Shown here: in pieces, positions 48,727 through 57,342 of the stretch
Layout: every line of letters begins with the position of its first letter
Position numbering within the stretch: position 1 is the first letter of the stretch
DNA from: Clostridium niameyense
GTDB taxonomy: Bacteria > Bacillota > Clostridia > Clostridiales > Clostridiaceae
DNA: 64,000 nt
Assembly (NCBI RefSeq): GCF_001243045.1
Contig: NZ_LN849007.1
Span: 524,989-588,988, forward strand
Direction of reading: 5' to 3'
The notes under the pieces: generated by a model
Databases searched by the model: none
What the model saw: the letters and a program-made list of their open reading frames with translations, nothing else
Told to the model about the DNA's origin: nothing
Translations under genes and position numbers: made by a program

Positions 48727-49410
48727 ATGGAAATAAGTTTAAGGTTAAAAACTATAGCAAGTATGGTAGATAAATGTGATTGTATAGTAGATGTAGGAAC
48801 AGATCATGCGTATATTCCAATATACTTAGTTAAAAATAATATCTGTAAAAGTGCTATTGCATCAGATATAAATAAAGGGCCTATAGAAAGGGCAGAGAAT
48901 AATATAAGAACGAAAGGATTATCAAATAGCATAGAATGTAGATTAGGGGCAGGACTTAATCCTATAAAACCTAATGAAGCAGAGGGTGCTGTAATTGCTG
49001 GTATGGGTGGAAATATGATAAAGGATATACTAGAAGAATCCCAAGAGGTATTTAAACTTTTAGATTTTTTAGTATTGCAACCTATACAAAATCCAGAGGT
49101 TCTTAGAAAATACATATATGATAAAGGTTATAAAGTATTAGAAGAAGGAATAGTATTTGACGAAAACAAATTTTATGAGATAATAAAGATAAGGTATGAT
49201 AACAATCCTAAAAAATTGGAGCCTATTTATTATGAAATAGGTAAGGATTTGATAGACAAAAATCATAAATTATTAAGTGAATTTATAAATTACAAAATAG
49301 ATATTTATAATAAAATATTGATTTACATAAAAGAAGATACAGAAGGGGCAAAAGCTAGAAAAAAAGATATTATAAAAAAGATAACTAAGTTAAAGGAGCT
49401 GTTGAAATGA
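48727..49410 (+). CDS. trmK: tRNA (adenine22-N1)-methyltransferase
   Basis: A 227-residue Rossmann methyltransferase with a C-terminal coiled coil. Motifs: VDVGTDHAYIPIYLVKN (SAM site), SDINKGPIERAENNI and AVIAGMGGNMIKDIL. It methylates N1 of A22 in tRNA. Its last codons overlap the start of the following gene by four bases (ATGA), typical of the conserved sigA-trmK-nif3 arrangement. Confidence 0.95.
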   Translation: MEISLRLKTIASMVDKCDCIVDVGTDHAYIPIYLVKNNICKSAIASDINKGPIERAENNIRTKGLSNSIECRLGAGLNPIKPNEAEGAVIAGMGGNMIKDILEESQEVFKLLDFLVLQPIQNPEVLRKYIYDKGYKVLEEGIVFDENKFYEIIKIRYDNNPKKLEPIYYEIGKDLIDKNHKLLSEFINYKIDIYNKILIYIKEDTEGAKARKKDIIKKITKLKELLK

Positions 49411-50210
49411 GTTTAAAAATAAAAGATATACAGGATATAATGGAACAATATGCACCTTTATACTTAAAAGAAAGCTATGATAATGTAGGACTTATGGTGG
49501 GAGATTCAGAAAGTATAGTTAAAAATATACTGGTAGCCTTAGACTGTACACTAGAAGTAATACAGGAGGCTAAGCGCAGGAAATGTAATTTAATAGTTAC
49601 GCACCATCCACTTTTATTTAGGAAACCTTCTAGTATAACTACAGATACTATTTTAGGTAGAAAGATAATAGAACTTATAAAAAATGATATTAGTTTATAT
49701 TCAAGTCATACAAATTTAGATTCTACAGAAAATGGACTCAATGATATAGTAGCTAAATTAATGGGATTAAAAAATATTAAAATAATAGATGATAATAAGC
49801 TGAATCCAAAAGCAGGTATAGGTAGAATAGGAGACTTAAAAGAAGATATTACTTTAAGTAGTTTATGTTATAAGGTGAAGGAAATCTTAAATGTTTCTAC
49901 ATTAAGATATTCTGGAGAGGATAACGTTAAAATAAGAAAAATAGCAATAATAAATGGTAGTGGAGAAAGTTATTTTAACAAAGCAAAAGCTTTGGGGGCT
50001 CAATGTATAATAACAGGGGATACTACTTATCATCATGTAAGTGATTTATTAGAAGAAAATATACCAGTTATTGATGCAGGACATTTTCATACAGAATGGC
50101 CGGCTTTAATAAAGGTTTATGAATATTTAAAAAATAAAATAGAAATTAAGGGCTATAACAATAGGATATTTTTATCCCAAAATAGCAAAAGTCCTTACAA
50201 GTATAAATAG
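49407..50210 (+). CDS. Nif3-like dinuclear metal centre protein (YqfO type)
   Basis: A 267-residue NIF3/DUF34 protein that forms hexamers with a dinuclear metal site. Visible are VTHHPLLF, SSHTNLDS, GDTTYHHVSDL and the C-terminal DAGHFHTEW, each with His/Asp metal ligands. The extra PII-like insert of some YqfO homologues is absent, as length is short. A biochemical role is not established; GTP cyclohydrolase assignments were early misannotations. Coupled to trmK. Confidence 0.92.
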   Translation: MSLKIKDIQDIMEQYAPLYLKESYDNVGLMVGDSESIVKNILVALDCTLEVIQEAKRRKCNLIVTHHPLLFRKPSSITTDTILGRKIIELIKNDISLYSSHTNLDSTENGLNDIVAKLMGLKNIKIIDDNKLNPKAGIGRIGDLKEDITLSSLCYKVKEILNVSTLRYSGEDNVKIRKIAIINGSGESYFNKAKALGAQCIITGDTTYHHVSDLLEENIPVIDAGHFHTEWPALIKVYEYLKNKIEIKGYNNRIFLSQNSKSPYKYK

Positions 50211-50243
50211 AAAAGAGTAACTAATCTCCTTTCTATTTTTTTT
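50206..50243 (+). terminator. Terminator after the nif3-like gene
   Basis: ATAGAAAAGAG pairs imperfectly with CTCCTTTCTAT, followed by eight T. Confidence 0.75.
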
Positions 50244-50286
50244 ATACAACTAGGGAAAAATTTTATATCTAAAGGAGAATGATTTT

Positions 50287-51021
50287 ATGAGCAATTTAAA
50301 TTTATTAATGGAACTTGAAAAAAACTATTCTTGTATGGAAAAAAATAAAAAAACACTAAAAGATGAATCTTATATAAACTTTTTAAAAGGGTTAAAGAAA
50401 AACTTTGAAGAAGCAAAAAAACAATATAAAATAAGAGAAAGTGAATTAAATGAAATAAAAAAAGAGTATAAAAATATAACCTTAAAAGTAAAAGAAGAAG
50501 ATAGTAAAGTAGCTCATATGGAAAATGTTTTATATGAAGAAACAGGTAATAATATAAAACTTATATATAGTCTTCAAGAAGATATAAAAAAAGAAAAAGA
50601 TAAAATAAAAGATTTAGATGATTTATCTCTTAATTTATTAGAAAGGGATGAAAAGATAAGCTCTGAGAAAGAAGAGTTATTAAAGAATATAAAAAAAATA
50701 AAGATAGAATTTGAAGAGTATAAAAAAAGTACTGTAGATAAAATAAATAAGGCTAAAAAAGAATTAATAGACTGTGAAGAAAAAATAAAAGAATTAAGAA
50801 AATGTATACCTGAAGATATGCTAAGAGAATTTGATAATATAAAAACTAAGAAAAAAGTAGCAGTAGCTTCACTAGAAAATCAAGTTTGTTTGGGTTGTAG
50901 AATGAAGGTGTCTAGTATAACTATGGATAAACTTAAAAATGAAAATAATCTAGTATATTGTGATAACTGTGGTCGTATATTGTACTATGATAAGAATAAT
51001 ACTAAAACTAAGAAAAAATAA
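50287..51021 (+). CDS. Coiled-coil protein with C4 zinc ribbon (DUF164 type)
   Basis: A 244-residue protein: a long coiled coil (about 1-185, Lys/Glu heptads) followed by a C-terminal zinc ribbon with CLGC and CDNC pairs (about 200-230). Such proteins (HP0958/CdsZ type) lie next to the nif3-like gene in many Firmicutes and bind RNA or RNAP/ribosome components in some species. Here the role is inferred only from location and fold. It directly precedes rnpB. Confidence 0.9.
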   Translation: MSNLNLLMELEKNYSCMEKNKKTLKDESYINFLKGLKKNFEEAKKQYKIRESELNEIKKEYKNITLKVKEEDSKVAHMENVLYEETGNNIKLIYSLQEDIKKEKDKIKDLDDLSLNLLERDEKISSEKEELLKNIKKIKIEFEEYKKSTVDKINKAKKELIDCEEKIKELRKCIPEDMLREFDNIKTKKKVAVASLENQVCLGCRMKVSSITMDKLKNENNLVYCDNCGRILYYDKNNTKTKKK

Positions 51022-51070
51022 AAAAAAAATTAATTTGATTTTTTATAGATATTATGATATTATAATATTT

Positions 51071-51411
51071 GCGAGTAAGCCAGACAATCGCTGCTGATTT
51101 AAATCAGGAGAGGAAAGTCCGAGCTCCATAGGGCAGGGTGCTGGGTAATACCCAGTCAGGGCGACTTGAAGGATAGTGCAACAGAGATATACCGCCGAGA
51201 TTTTCTCGGCAAGGGTGGAAAGGCGAGGTAAGAGCTCACCAGCACATGGGTGACTATGTGGCTATGTAAACCCCACCTGGAGCAAGATCGAATAGGAGAG
51301 CGTTAAGGGGCTGCCCGTCCCGCTCTCGGGTAGTATCGCTAGAGTGTAATGGTAACATTGCGCGTAGATAGATGATTGTCTAATACAGAACTCGGCTTAT
51401 AGGCTTGGTCG
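51071..51411 (+). ncRNA. rnpB: RNase P RNA
   Basis: Catalytic RNA that removes tRNA 5' leaders. The universally conserved 5' block GAGGAAAGTCCGAGCTCC (51102-51126 region), the GGGTGGAAAGGCGAGGTAAGAG-like P10/P11 part, and the 3' block CAGAACTCGGCTTATAG are all present. The P1 helix can form from the ends (AAGCC near 51081 with GGCTT near 51401), which sets the limits to a base or two. The overall layout looks like the ancestral type A, the form usual in clostridia. The 3' block doubles as the left copy of a 17-bp direct repeat. Confidence 0.96.
51379..51395 (+). repeat. 17-bp direct repeat, left copy within rnpB
   Basis: TCTAATACAGAACTCGG, part of the conserved 3' block of rnpB. An identical copy is at 52751-52767. 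Flanking bases differ at once on both sides. It may be a site-specific recombination core. Confidence 0.85.
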
Positions 51412-51418
51412 TGCCATT

Positions 51419-51453
51419 GAAAACACTAGGTTTCATATCTAGTGTTTTTTTGT
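51419..51453 (+). terminator. Terminator of rnpB
   Basis: AAAACACTAG pairs with CTAGTGTTTT over a 9-base loop, followed by more T. Confidence 0.9.
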
Positions 51454-51475
51454 TTTTACAGCAAACTTCCACCAT

Positions 51476-51660
51476 TTATAATCCATCCATTAGATTTGTA
51501 AACTTTTCAGTAGCAGATTGTTGCATTTTTGGATTTACATGAGAATATACATTTAAAGTTGTATTTATATCAGAATGTCCTAGTTTAGTTTGGATAACTT
51601 TAAAATCTATTCCTTTTTCCTATGTCATTACAAAATTACATTTCTTAGAATTAAATATAT
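51476..51660 (-). pseudogene. Tyrosine integrase C-terminal remnant
   Basis: On the minus strand the 45 codons before a stop near 51477 read GIDFKVIQTKLGHSDINTTL, then NVYSHVNPKM and a short tail. This is the C-terminal catalytic block of a phage/ICE tyrosine recombinase: the LGHS motif with its His, and the Tyr in NVYSHV. Reading further upstream, an in-frame TAG occurs just before GIDF (KCNFVMT-stop-EK), and homology fades. About 85% of a normal integrase is missing. It lies about 65 bases from rnpB and points toward it, the usual orientation next to an attachment site. Confidence 0.85.
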
Positions 51661-52126
51661 TATCAATATAGTATGCTCAGTATTTAAGTTTATTTTCAAT
51701 CTGAATTTTTTTTGTAAATTTTAGGAGTTTTATTAAATTATTTTTAAATAAATGTTTGTTTTTGTAAGCAAAGCTCTATATAATGAAAAATATATAAGAA
51801 AGAGATTCTCTATTATATTTTAGAGGGTACATAATAGTAAATTACTTATTAAGTTATTAAACATTTTATTATTTGTAATTTTAACTTTTAGTGGATGTGG
51901 CTTTGGTATTATTTTTATGGTGAATTATTAATAAGACAGACAAGAACCAATCTTGTTTTTATATTTTATTATAAAGTAAACCCTAAATTTCAATATGTAA
52001 AGCAAATATAAGAATAGTAATTTATCAATCAGTTTAAATTCAATGTTGCAAAAAAGTTAATACTATGATACTATACTTAACAATTAAATAACACGATGTT
52101 TATTTTTATCACTGGGTAAGAATATT

Positions 52127-52187
52127 AAAAAGCACTGAGTCTTGCTCCATTAGGGTCTTTTAAGGAGGAATGAGATCTGGTGCTTTT
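52127..52187 (+). promoter_or_regulatory. Structured leader upstream of the ElaA-type gene
   Basis: AAAAGCAC (52127-52134) pairs with GTGCTTTT (52180-52187). Within it GCTCC (52144-52148) can pair with GGAG (52164-52167). The middle arm contains further partial complementarity. About 65 bases separate it from the start codon. It could be a terminator of an upstream transcript or a regulatory leader. Confidence 0.45.
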
Positions 52188-52251
52188 ATCCTTATTAGAG
52201 AAGCTTAGGTATTATTAAAATATAATATTTCATGTATATGGAGGTACTTTG

Positions 52252-52695
52252 ATGAATTGGAAACTAAAAAAATTTAGTGAACTTAATGTAGAAGAAATAT
52301 ACAAAATTTTAGCATTAAGAAATGAAGTATTCATTGTAGAACAGGATTGTGCATATCTTGACTGTGATTATAAAGATTTAAATTCATATCATTTCTTTTG
52401 TGAAGAAAATGAAGAAATAGTTGCATATTTAAGAATTTTGAAGAAAGGAGTTTCTTATGATGAAATATCAATAGGGAGAGTATCGGTTAAGAAGAATTAT
52501 CGTAAAAAGGGAATTTCAAGAGAAATGATGGTAAAAGCTATTAAGATTGTGGAAAATAATTTAAATGAAGATATCATAAAAATCCAAGCACAAGCATATT
52601 TACTTAATTTTTATAGTAGTCTTGGCTTTAAGGCAATTTCAGAAGAATATTTAGAGGATAATATTCCACATATAGATATGTTATATAAAAAATAA
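52252..52695 (+). CDS. ElaA-type GNAT acetyltransferase
   Basis: A 147-residue GNAT protein. The start (MNWKLKKFSELNVEEIYKIL, then LRNEVFIVEQ) is characteristic of ElaA, and the acetyl-CoA site is GRVSVKKNYRKKGISREMM (R/Q-x-x-G-x-G/S). The C-terminal LNFYSSLGFK is standard. Substrate unknown. ATG 52252 has GGAGGT at 52240-52245. It lies inside the repeat-bounded patch next to rnpB, so it may be cargo of the former element; codon use does not differ obviously. Confidence 0.9.
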   Translation: MNWKLKKFSELNVEEIYKILALRNEVFIVEQDCAYLDCDYKDLNSYHFFCEENEEIVAYLRILKKGVSYDEISIGRVSVKKNYRKKGISREMMVKAIKIVENNLNEDIIKIQAQAYLLNFYSSLGFKAISEEYLEDNIPHIDMLYKK

Positions 52696-52750
52696 ATAAT
52701 CCAATTTTATGTAGCTAATATTAATATATTAAATTTAAATATTAGCTTTT

Positions 52751-52767
52751 TCTAATACAGAACTCGG
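52751..52767 (+). repeat. 17-bp direct repeat, right copy
   Basis: TCTAATACAGAACTCGG, identical to 51379-51395 in rnpB, 1372 bases downstream. The sequence after it (AGTTCCACAATG) does not resemble the rnpB 3' end, so this is not a second full rnpB end. Confidence 0.85.
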
Positions 52768-52785
52768 AGTTCCACAATGAGATAG

Positions 52786-52813
52786 AAAACATCCGTTTTT
52801 ACGGGTGTTTTTT
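52786..52813 (+). terminator. Terminator after right repeat
   Basis: AAAACATCCG pairs with CGGGTGTTTT (one T-G pair) over a 6-base loop, then T residues. Ends transcripts from the acetyltransferase gene or from the ancestral locus. Confidence 0.8.
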
Positions 52814-52832
52814 ATTGTCCATAAATAAAACT

Positions 52833-53045
52833 ACCTGCTATGCAGGTGTGACCAGAAAAGCTTAAGCGTTGAAAAAAAATACCTTACTTTGATAATATAG
52901 ATATGGTTTCGTCAGCCAATCTAAAATTTAAGGAGGTATTATCCCAATGGATAATAGTTTAGCACATACTAATTAAAGATGTAAATAAATATCATATAGT
53001 ATTTGCATCTAAATATAGAAGGAAGGAAATATATATCTACCTATA
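52833..53045 (+). pseudogene. IS200/IS605-like element remnant with broken tnpA
   Basis: From ATG 52947, after AGGAGGT, the frame reads MDNSLAHTN, then stops. In the next frame KYHIVFASKYRRKEIY follows, the start of an IS200-type Y1 transposase (CKYHIVFxPKYRRK). Sequence homology ends about 53040, so more than three quarters of the gene is lost. Upstream, a perfect hairpin ACCTGC-TAT-GCAGGT (52833-52847) is suited to be the left-end subterminal hairpin. The remaining 130 bases to the next gene are AT-rich with no feature seen. Confidence 0.75.
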
Positions 53046-53174
53046 AAATAAATTTTATATAAATACTATAGAGTTATATAGAAAATATATATTATAAAAG
53101 TTAAAATGTAATCATAAGATTCTTAAAGTTAATGTAAGATTTGTTTCTTACAGATAATATAATAGGAGGGTGAC

Positions 53175-54128
53175 ATGTTAGAAGAAAAGTATGTTATAGG
53201 AGTAGATCTTGGAGGTACAAAAATTAATACAGCTTTATCTAATGTAGAGGGAAACATAGTTTCAAAATGTACTTTACCTACAAATTCTTATGAGGGAGAT
53301 ATAGCTGTATTTGAAAGAATTTTAAATTCTATAGAAGAGGTAATTAATAATTCTAAAGTAGATAAAGAAAATATTATATCTATAGGAATTGGTTCGCCAG
53401 GACCCTTAGATTATAAAAAAGGAAGAATTATAACTACACCTAATTTACCCTTTAAAGACTTTGATATAGTAAGTCCTATAGAAAATAAATTTGGAATTAA
53501 AACTTATTTAGATAATGATGCAAATGTAGCATCTATAGGAGAGTATATATTTGGGTCAGGAAAAGAAAGTAATAATATGATTTTTGTAACAGTATCTACG
53601 GGTATTGGTGCTGGAGCTATATTAAATGGAAAAATATATAGAGGAAATACTTCTAATGCATTGGAAATAGGACATACTACTTTAAAGAAGGATGGTACAA
53701 AATGTAACTGTGGAAATTATGGATGCGCAGAAGCTCTAGCATCTGGTACAGCTATAGGGAAAAAAGGTAGGGAAGCAGTAGAGAGAGGATTAAAAACGTC
53801 TCTTTCTCAGTATAAATATATAACAGCAAAAGAAGTTTTTAAAGAAGCTAAGAAAAATGATAAAGTAGCTTTAGGAATATTGGATGAGTCTTTAGAATAT
53901 CTTGGAATATGTGTAGCAAATCTAATAAGTTCTTTTGATCCAGAAAGAATTATAATAGGTGGTGGAGTTTCTAAGGCAGGAAAAATAGTATTTGATAAAA
54001 TAGAAAAGGTAGTAAAAGAAAGGTGTTTTAAAGTCATGTATGAAAACACTAAGATACTTCCAGCTATTTTAGGGGATGATGCAGGGGTTATGGGAGCTAT
54101 AGCTCTTGCTATAATGGAAAGCAAGTAA
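53175..54128 (+). CDS. ROK family sugar kinase (glucokinase type)
   Basis: A 317-residue kinase. The N-terminal ATP loop GVDLGGTKINTAL, the sugar site with EIGHTTLKKDGTKCNCGNYGC (zinc motif C-x-C-G-x2-G-C with His) and IIGGGVSKAG are ROK signatures. The presence of the zinc motif and the active-site Asp in LDNDANVASIGE favours a glucokinase rather than a repressor, and no HTH is present. Substrate is inference. ATG 53175 with AGGAGGGTG upstream. A phosphodiesterase gene follows. Confidence 0.93.
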   Translation: MLEEKYVIGVDLGGTKINTALSNVEGNIVSKCTLPTNSYEGDIAVFERILNSIEEVINNSKVDKENIISIGIGSPGPLDYKKGRIITTPNLPFKDFDIVSPIENKFGIKTYLDNDANVASIGEYIFGSGKESNNMIFVTVSTGIGAGAILNGKIYRGNTSNALEIGHTTLKKDGTKCNCGNYGCAEALASGTAIGKKGREAVERGLKTSLSQYKYITAKEVFKEAKKNDKVALGILDESLEYLGICVANLISSFDPERIIIGGGVSKAGKIVFDKIEKVVKERCFKVMYENTKILPAILGDDAGVMGAIALAIMESK

Positions 54129-54158
54129 GAAAAGTTAAAATATTTAGGGGGTAGAAAG

Positions 54159-54890
54159 ATGATAGATACTAAAATTATGGCACATAGAGGAGCAGCAGCC
54201 TATGCTCCAGAGAACACTATAGCTGCCTTTACTAAGGCTATAGAAATGAAAGCAGATGCAATAGAGTTAGATATTCATTTAAGCAAAGATGACCATATTG
54301 TGGTTATACATGATGAAAAGGTGGATAGAACTACTAATGGAAAAGGTTTAGTTATGGAATTTACATTGGAGGAGTTAAAAAGATTAGATGCAGGTTTTTG
54401 GTTTAATAAAGAATTTAAAAATGAAAAGATACCTACTTTAAGAGAAGTATTAGAACTTGTAGCTTATAAGAACATTGATTTAAATATAGAAATAAAAGCA
54501 GGATATAGAGTGTATCCTAATATAGAAGAAAAATTATTAAGGCTTTTAAAAGGGTATGAAATTATGGATAGATGTATTATATCTTCTTTTGATCATTATT
54601 CTTTAGTAAAAATTAAAAATCTATGCCCTGAAATTAAAACAGGAATGCTTTATTCTGCATCTTTATATGAACCTTGGGATTATGCTAAAAGTATAAAGGT
54701 AGATGCGCTTCATCCTTTTTATATAACTGTTACGGAAGATTTTATAAAGAAGGCTTATATGAATTCTTTAGAAATAAATCCATATACGGTGGATGATGAA
54801 ATTATTATGGGCAAACTTGCTTTGGGAGGGGTATCAAATATAATTACTAATTACCCAGATAAAGCAAAAAATATAATATCTAATATATAA
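54159..54890 (+). CDS. Glycerophosphodiester phosphodiesterase
   Basis: A 243-residue TIM-barrel enzyme cleaving glycerophosphodiesters to glycerol-3-phosphate and alcohol. Catalytic MAHRGAAAYAPENTIAAF and AIELDIHLSKDDHIVVIHD hold the two His and metal-binding Glu/Asp residues. The LNIEIKAG segment supplies another metal-binding Glu. No signal peptide, so cytosolic. ATG 54159 with GGGGGTAG upstream. Followed by a terminator. Confidence 0.95.
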   Translation: MIDTKIMAHRGAAAYAPENTIAAFTKAIEMKADAIELDIHLSKDDHIVVIHDEKVDRTTNGKGLVMEFTLEELKRLDAGFWFNKEFKNEKIPTLREVLELVAYKNIDLNIEIKAGYRVYPNIEEKLLRLLKGYEIMDRCIISSFDHYSLVKIKNLCPEIKTGMLYSASLYEPWDYAKSIKVDALHPFYITVTEDFIKKAYMNSLEINPYTVDDEIIMGKLALGGVSNIITNYPDKAKNIISNI

Positions 54891-54904
54891 AAAATATAAT
54901 TAAT

Positions 54905-54942
54905 AAAACTTAACTTTAATTTTGGTTAAGTTTTATTTTTTT
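54905..54942 (+). terminator. Terminator after the phosphodiesterase gene
   Basis: AAAACTTAAC pairs with GTTAAGTTTT over a 10-base loop, then ATTTTTTT. Confidence 0.88.
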
Positions 54943-55043
54943 ACATAAAAATTCATGATGAATAAGAGAATTATAACCTTTTTATAAACACAAACTAAAT
55001 TTATAAAATATTGTGTTTTACAATAATTGAAAGGTTGAAATAT

Positions 55044-57206
55044 ATGAAAAATATAATTAGGATTTACAAAAGAGATATAAAAAATATAGTAACAAATTGG
55101 GTAGCGTTAGTAATAGTTTTAGGTCTTATAATATTACCTTCCTTATATGCATGGTTTAATATAAAATCATCTTGGGATCCTTATTCTAACACTAAAGGAA
55201 TATTAGTTGCTGTGGTAAACAAAGATAGAGGAGGTAGTTATAAAGAAATAAAAATAAATATTGGAGATGAAATCATAAAAGAATTAAAAAATAATAATAA
55301 AATAGGATGGAATTTTGTAAATGAAAAAGAAGCAGAGTGGGGAGTTACAAATGGTAAATATTATGCTAGTTTAACTATACCAGAGGATTTTTCTTCAAAA
55401 ATGTTATCTATAGTGGGAGATAATCCTACAAAACCTAGCTTAATTTATTCTATAAATGAAAAAAGAAATGCGGTAGCACCTAAAATAACAGACAAAGGGA
55501 TAAGTACTGTACAAAATGAGGTGACGAAAGATTTTGTTAAAACTGTAAATGGTATTATTTTCAATGTATTCAATAAGCTAGGAGTAGAACTTGAAAAAGG
55601 AAAACCAAAACTAAAAGATTTAACTAATATGATATTTTATATAGATAGTAAAATACCAGACATAAATAATGATATAGACAAATTAGAAAAGGGAGCCATA
55701 ACTTTAGAAGAATTTATAAATAAAATACAAAAGGATATACCTTTAATTAAGGACACTATAAACAGGGGGCTAAATGTATTAGATAAGGGAGAGATTTTTT
55801 TACAAAAGTTTAAAACTAGTTTAGATAAAATAGCTCCATATATTAAAGAGGATTTGATTATCGCAAAAAATATAACATCTACAGCAGAAAATATAATGGA
55901 AGATGGAATAAATCTAATAAAAGATAATTCAAAAAAATCTAAAGAAATTTTATCTATATCAAGAGATAAATTTATTAAGAGCAAGGAAATAATTCAGAAT
56001 ATAATAGATTTATTAAATTCTATAAATAAAGATAGAAATAATAATATATTAAACAGCTTTATAAATAATCTTTCTAATGTAGAAAATAGATTAAATGACA
56101 GAATAAATAGTATAAATAAGGTAATAAATATAATAGATAAGGGCGAAAAGCCTTCAGTAGAATTACTAAATACATTAAAAAATAAAGCTTTAAATGTAAC
56201 TCCTATATTAAATAATATAATAGATAATTTTGATTCAAAAATTTTACCTGCTATAAATAATGTGGTTAATGAATTAAATATAATAGCGAATAATACAACT
56301 AAGTTATTAAAAGATACTAAAAGTGAATTACCTGCAGCGGAAAACTTATTAAATGAAACCTATGAAGGAAGCAAGAAAGGAATAAATAGTATAAAAATAA
56401 TTAAAAATAAATTGCCATCTATTGAAAAGTCTATACATGAAGTTGCAGGTAAATTAAGAAAATTAGATGACGATGAAAAATTAAATGAAATAATTAAAAT
56501 CATGAAAAAGAATGCAAATATTGAAAGTGATTTTATATCTAACCCAATAGAAATTAAGGAAAATAGAATATATCCTATACCTAATTATGGATCAGCTATG
56601 GCACCATTTTTTACAACTTTATCTTTATGGGTAGGAGCATTAATTTTAGTATCTATTCTTTCAGTGAATGTATTGGAGTCGGAAAACATTAAAAACTTAA
56701 GAATTCAGGAAAAATATTTTGGAAGATATTTAACATTTATGACTATAGCTGTATTACAAGCATTGGTAGTTAGTTTAGGGGATATTTTTTTATTAAAAGT
56801 ATATGTAAAAAATAAAATTATTTTTGTAGTACTGTCTATATTTATAAGCATAGTATTTTCTATGATAGTATATACTCTAGTTTCCGTATTTAAGAATGTA
56901 GGTAAGGCTTTAGCAGTTATACTTTTAGTTCTTCAAATATCATCTTCTGGAGGAACTTTCCCTATAGAAATGACACCACCGTTTTTTCAAAAAATTAACC
57001 CACTATTACCATTTACTTATGCTATAGCTGGTATGAGGGAAGCTGTGGGTGGGGTTATCAAAACTGTACTTTTAAAAAATGTTTTCATATTGAGCATATA
57101 CTTTGTTTTATCTTTAATTTTAAGTTTTTTACTAAAGAAAAAATTAGAGGGCATAAATGAAAAGTTTGTAGAAAAGTTTAAAGAGAGTGGATTAGTAGAA
57201 GAGTAA
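55044..57206 (+). CDS. YhgE/Pip family membrane protein
   Basis: A 720-residue protein. One N-terminal helix (about 15-35; VALVIVLGLIILPSLYAWFNI) leads to an extracellular region that begins with a conserved domain (VAVVNKDRGG) and continues as a long helical or coiled-coil stalk (about 180-500). Five C-terminal helices (about 515-705) resemble ABC-2 type permeases. The family includes phage-infection protein Pip and the EsaA-like secretion components, but role here is unknown. ATG 55044 has GAAAGGTTG upstream. An in-frame start at 55011 has no such site. Confidence 0.9.
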   Translation: MKNIIRIYKRDIKNIVTNWVALVIVLGLIILPSLYAWFNIKSSWDPYSNTKGILVAVVNKDRGGSYKEIKINIGDEIIKELKNNNKIGWNFVNEKEAEWGVTNGKYYASLTIPEDFSSKMLSIVGDNPTKPSLIYSINEKRNAVAPKITDKGISTVQNEVTKDFVKTVNGIIFNVFNKLGVELEKGKPKLKDLTNMIFYIDSKIPDINNDIDKLEKGAITLEEFINKIQKDIPLIKDTINRGLNVLDKGEIFLQKFKTSLDKIAPYIKEDLIIAKNITSTAENIMEDGINLIKDNSKKSKEILSISRDKFIKSKEIIQNIIDLLNSINKDRNNNILNSFINNLSNVENRLNDRINSINKVINIIDKGEKPSVELLNTLKNKALNVTPILNNIIDNFDSKILPAINNVVNELNIIANNTTKLLKDTKSELPAAENLLNETYEGSKKGINSIKIIKNKLPSIEKSIHEVAGKLRKLDDDEKLNEIIKIMKKNANIESDFISNPIEIKENRIYPIPNYGSAMAPFFTTLSLWVGALILVSILSVNVLESENIKNLRIQEKYFGRYLTFMTIAVLQALVVSLGDIFLLKVYVKNKIIFVVLSIFISIVFSMIVYTLVSVFKNVGKALAVILLVLQISSSGGTFPIEMTPPFFQKINPLLPFTYAIAGMREAVGGVIKTVLLKNVFILSIYFVLSLILSFLLKKKLEGINEKFVEKFKESGLVEE

Positions 57207-57342
57207 GTTGTAAATAAAGACATAGTTGTTATACTTTTGTAACTATTATTTATTCATTTTGTAACAAAGATTATACTTATTAAAGTTATACTATAAGCAT
57301 AGAATTATTATAGAGAGTTTATTATATAGGAGGATTGTTAAA

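Larger units (their letters stand above)
51454..52251. other. Decayed accessory patch downstream of rnpB
   Basis: An 800-base stretch without an intact gene. It holds the integrase remnant (51476-51660, minus), a 33-codon frame near 51832-51936 on the plus strand that resembles a lipoprotein signal (KLLIKLLNILLFVILTFSGC) but has no usable start codon or ribosome site, and a hairpin-rich leader before the acetyltransferase. The rest is AT-rich with nothing recognisable. Confidence 0.7.

Noticed and set aside
51832-51936. Small lipoprotein gene with a lipobox-like FSGC
   Set aside because: No in-frame ATG, GTG or TTG and no ribosome site. A stop lies just upstream. Treated as a fragment within the decayed patch.
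52751-52767. A second RNase P RNA or partial gene duplicate
   Set aside because: Only 17 bases match rnpB, and flanks differ on both sides. It is a short repeat, not a gene copy.
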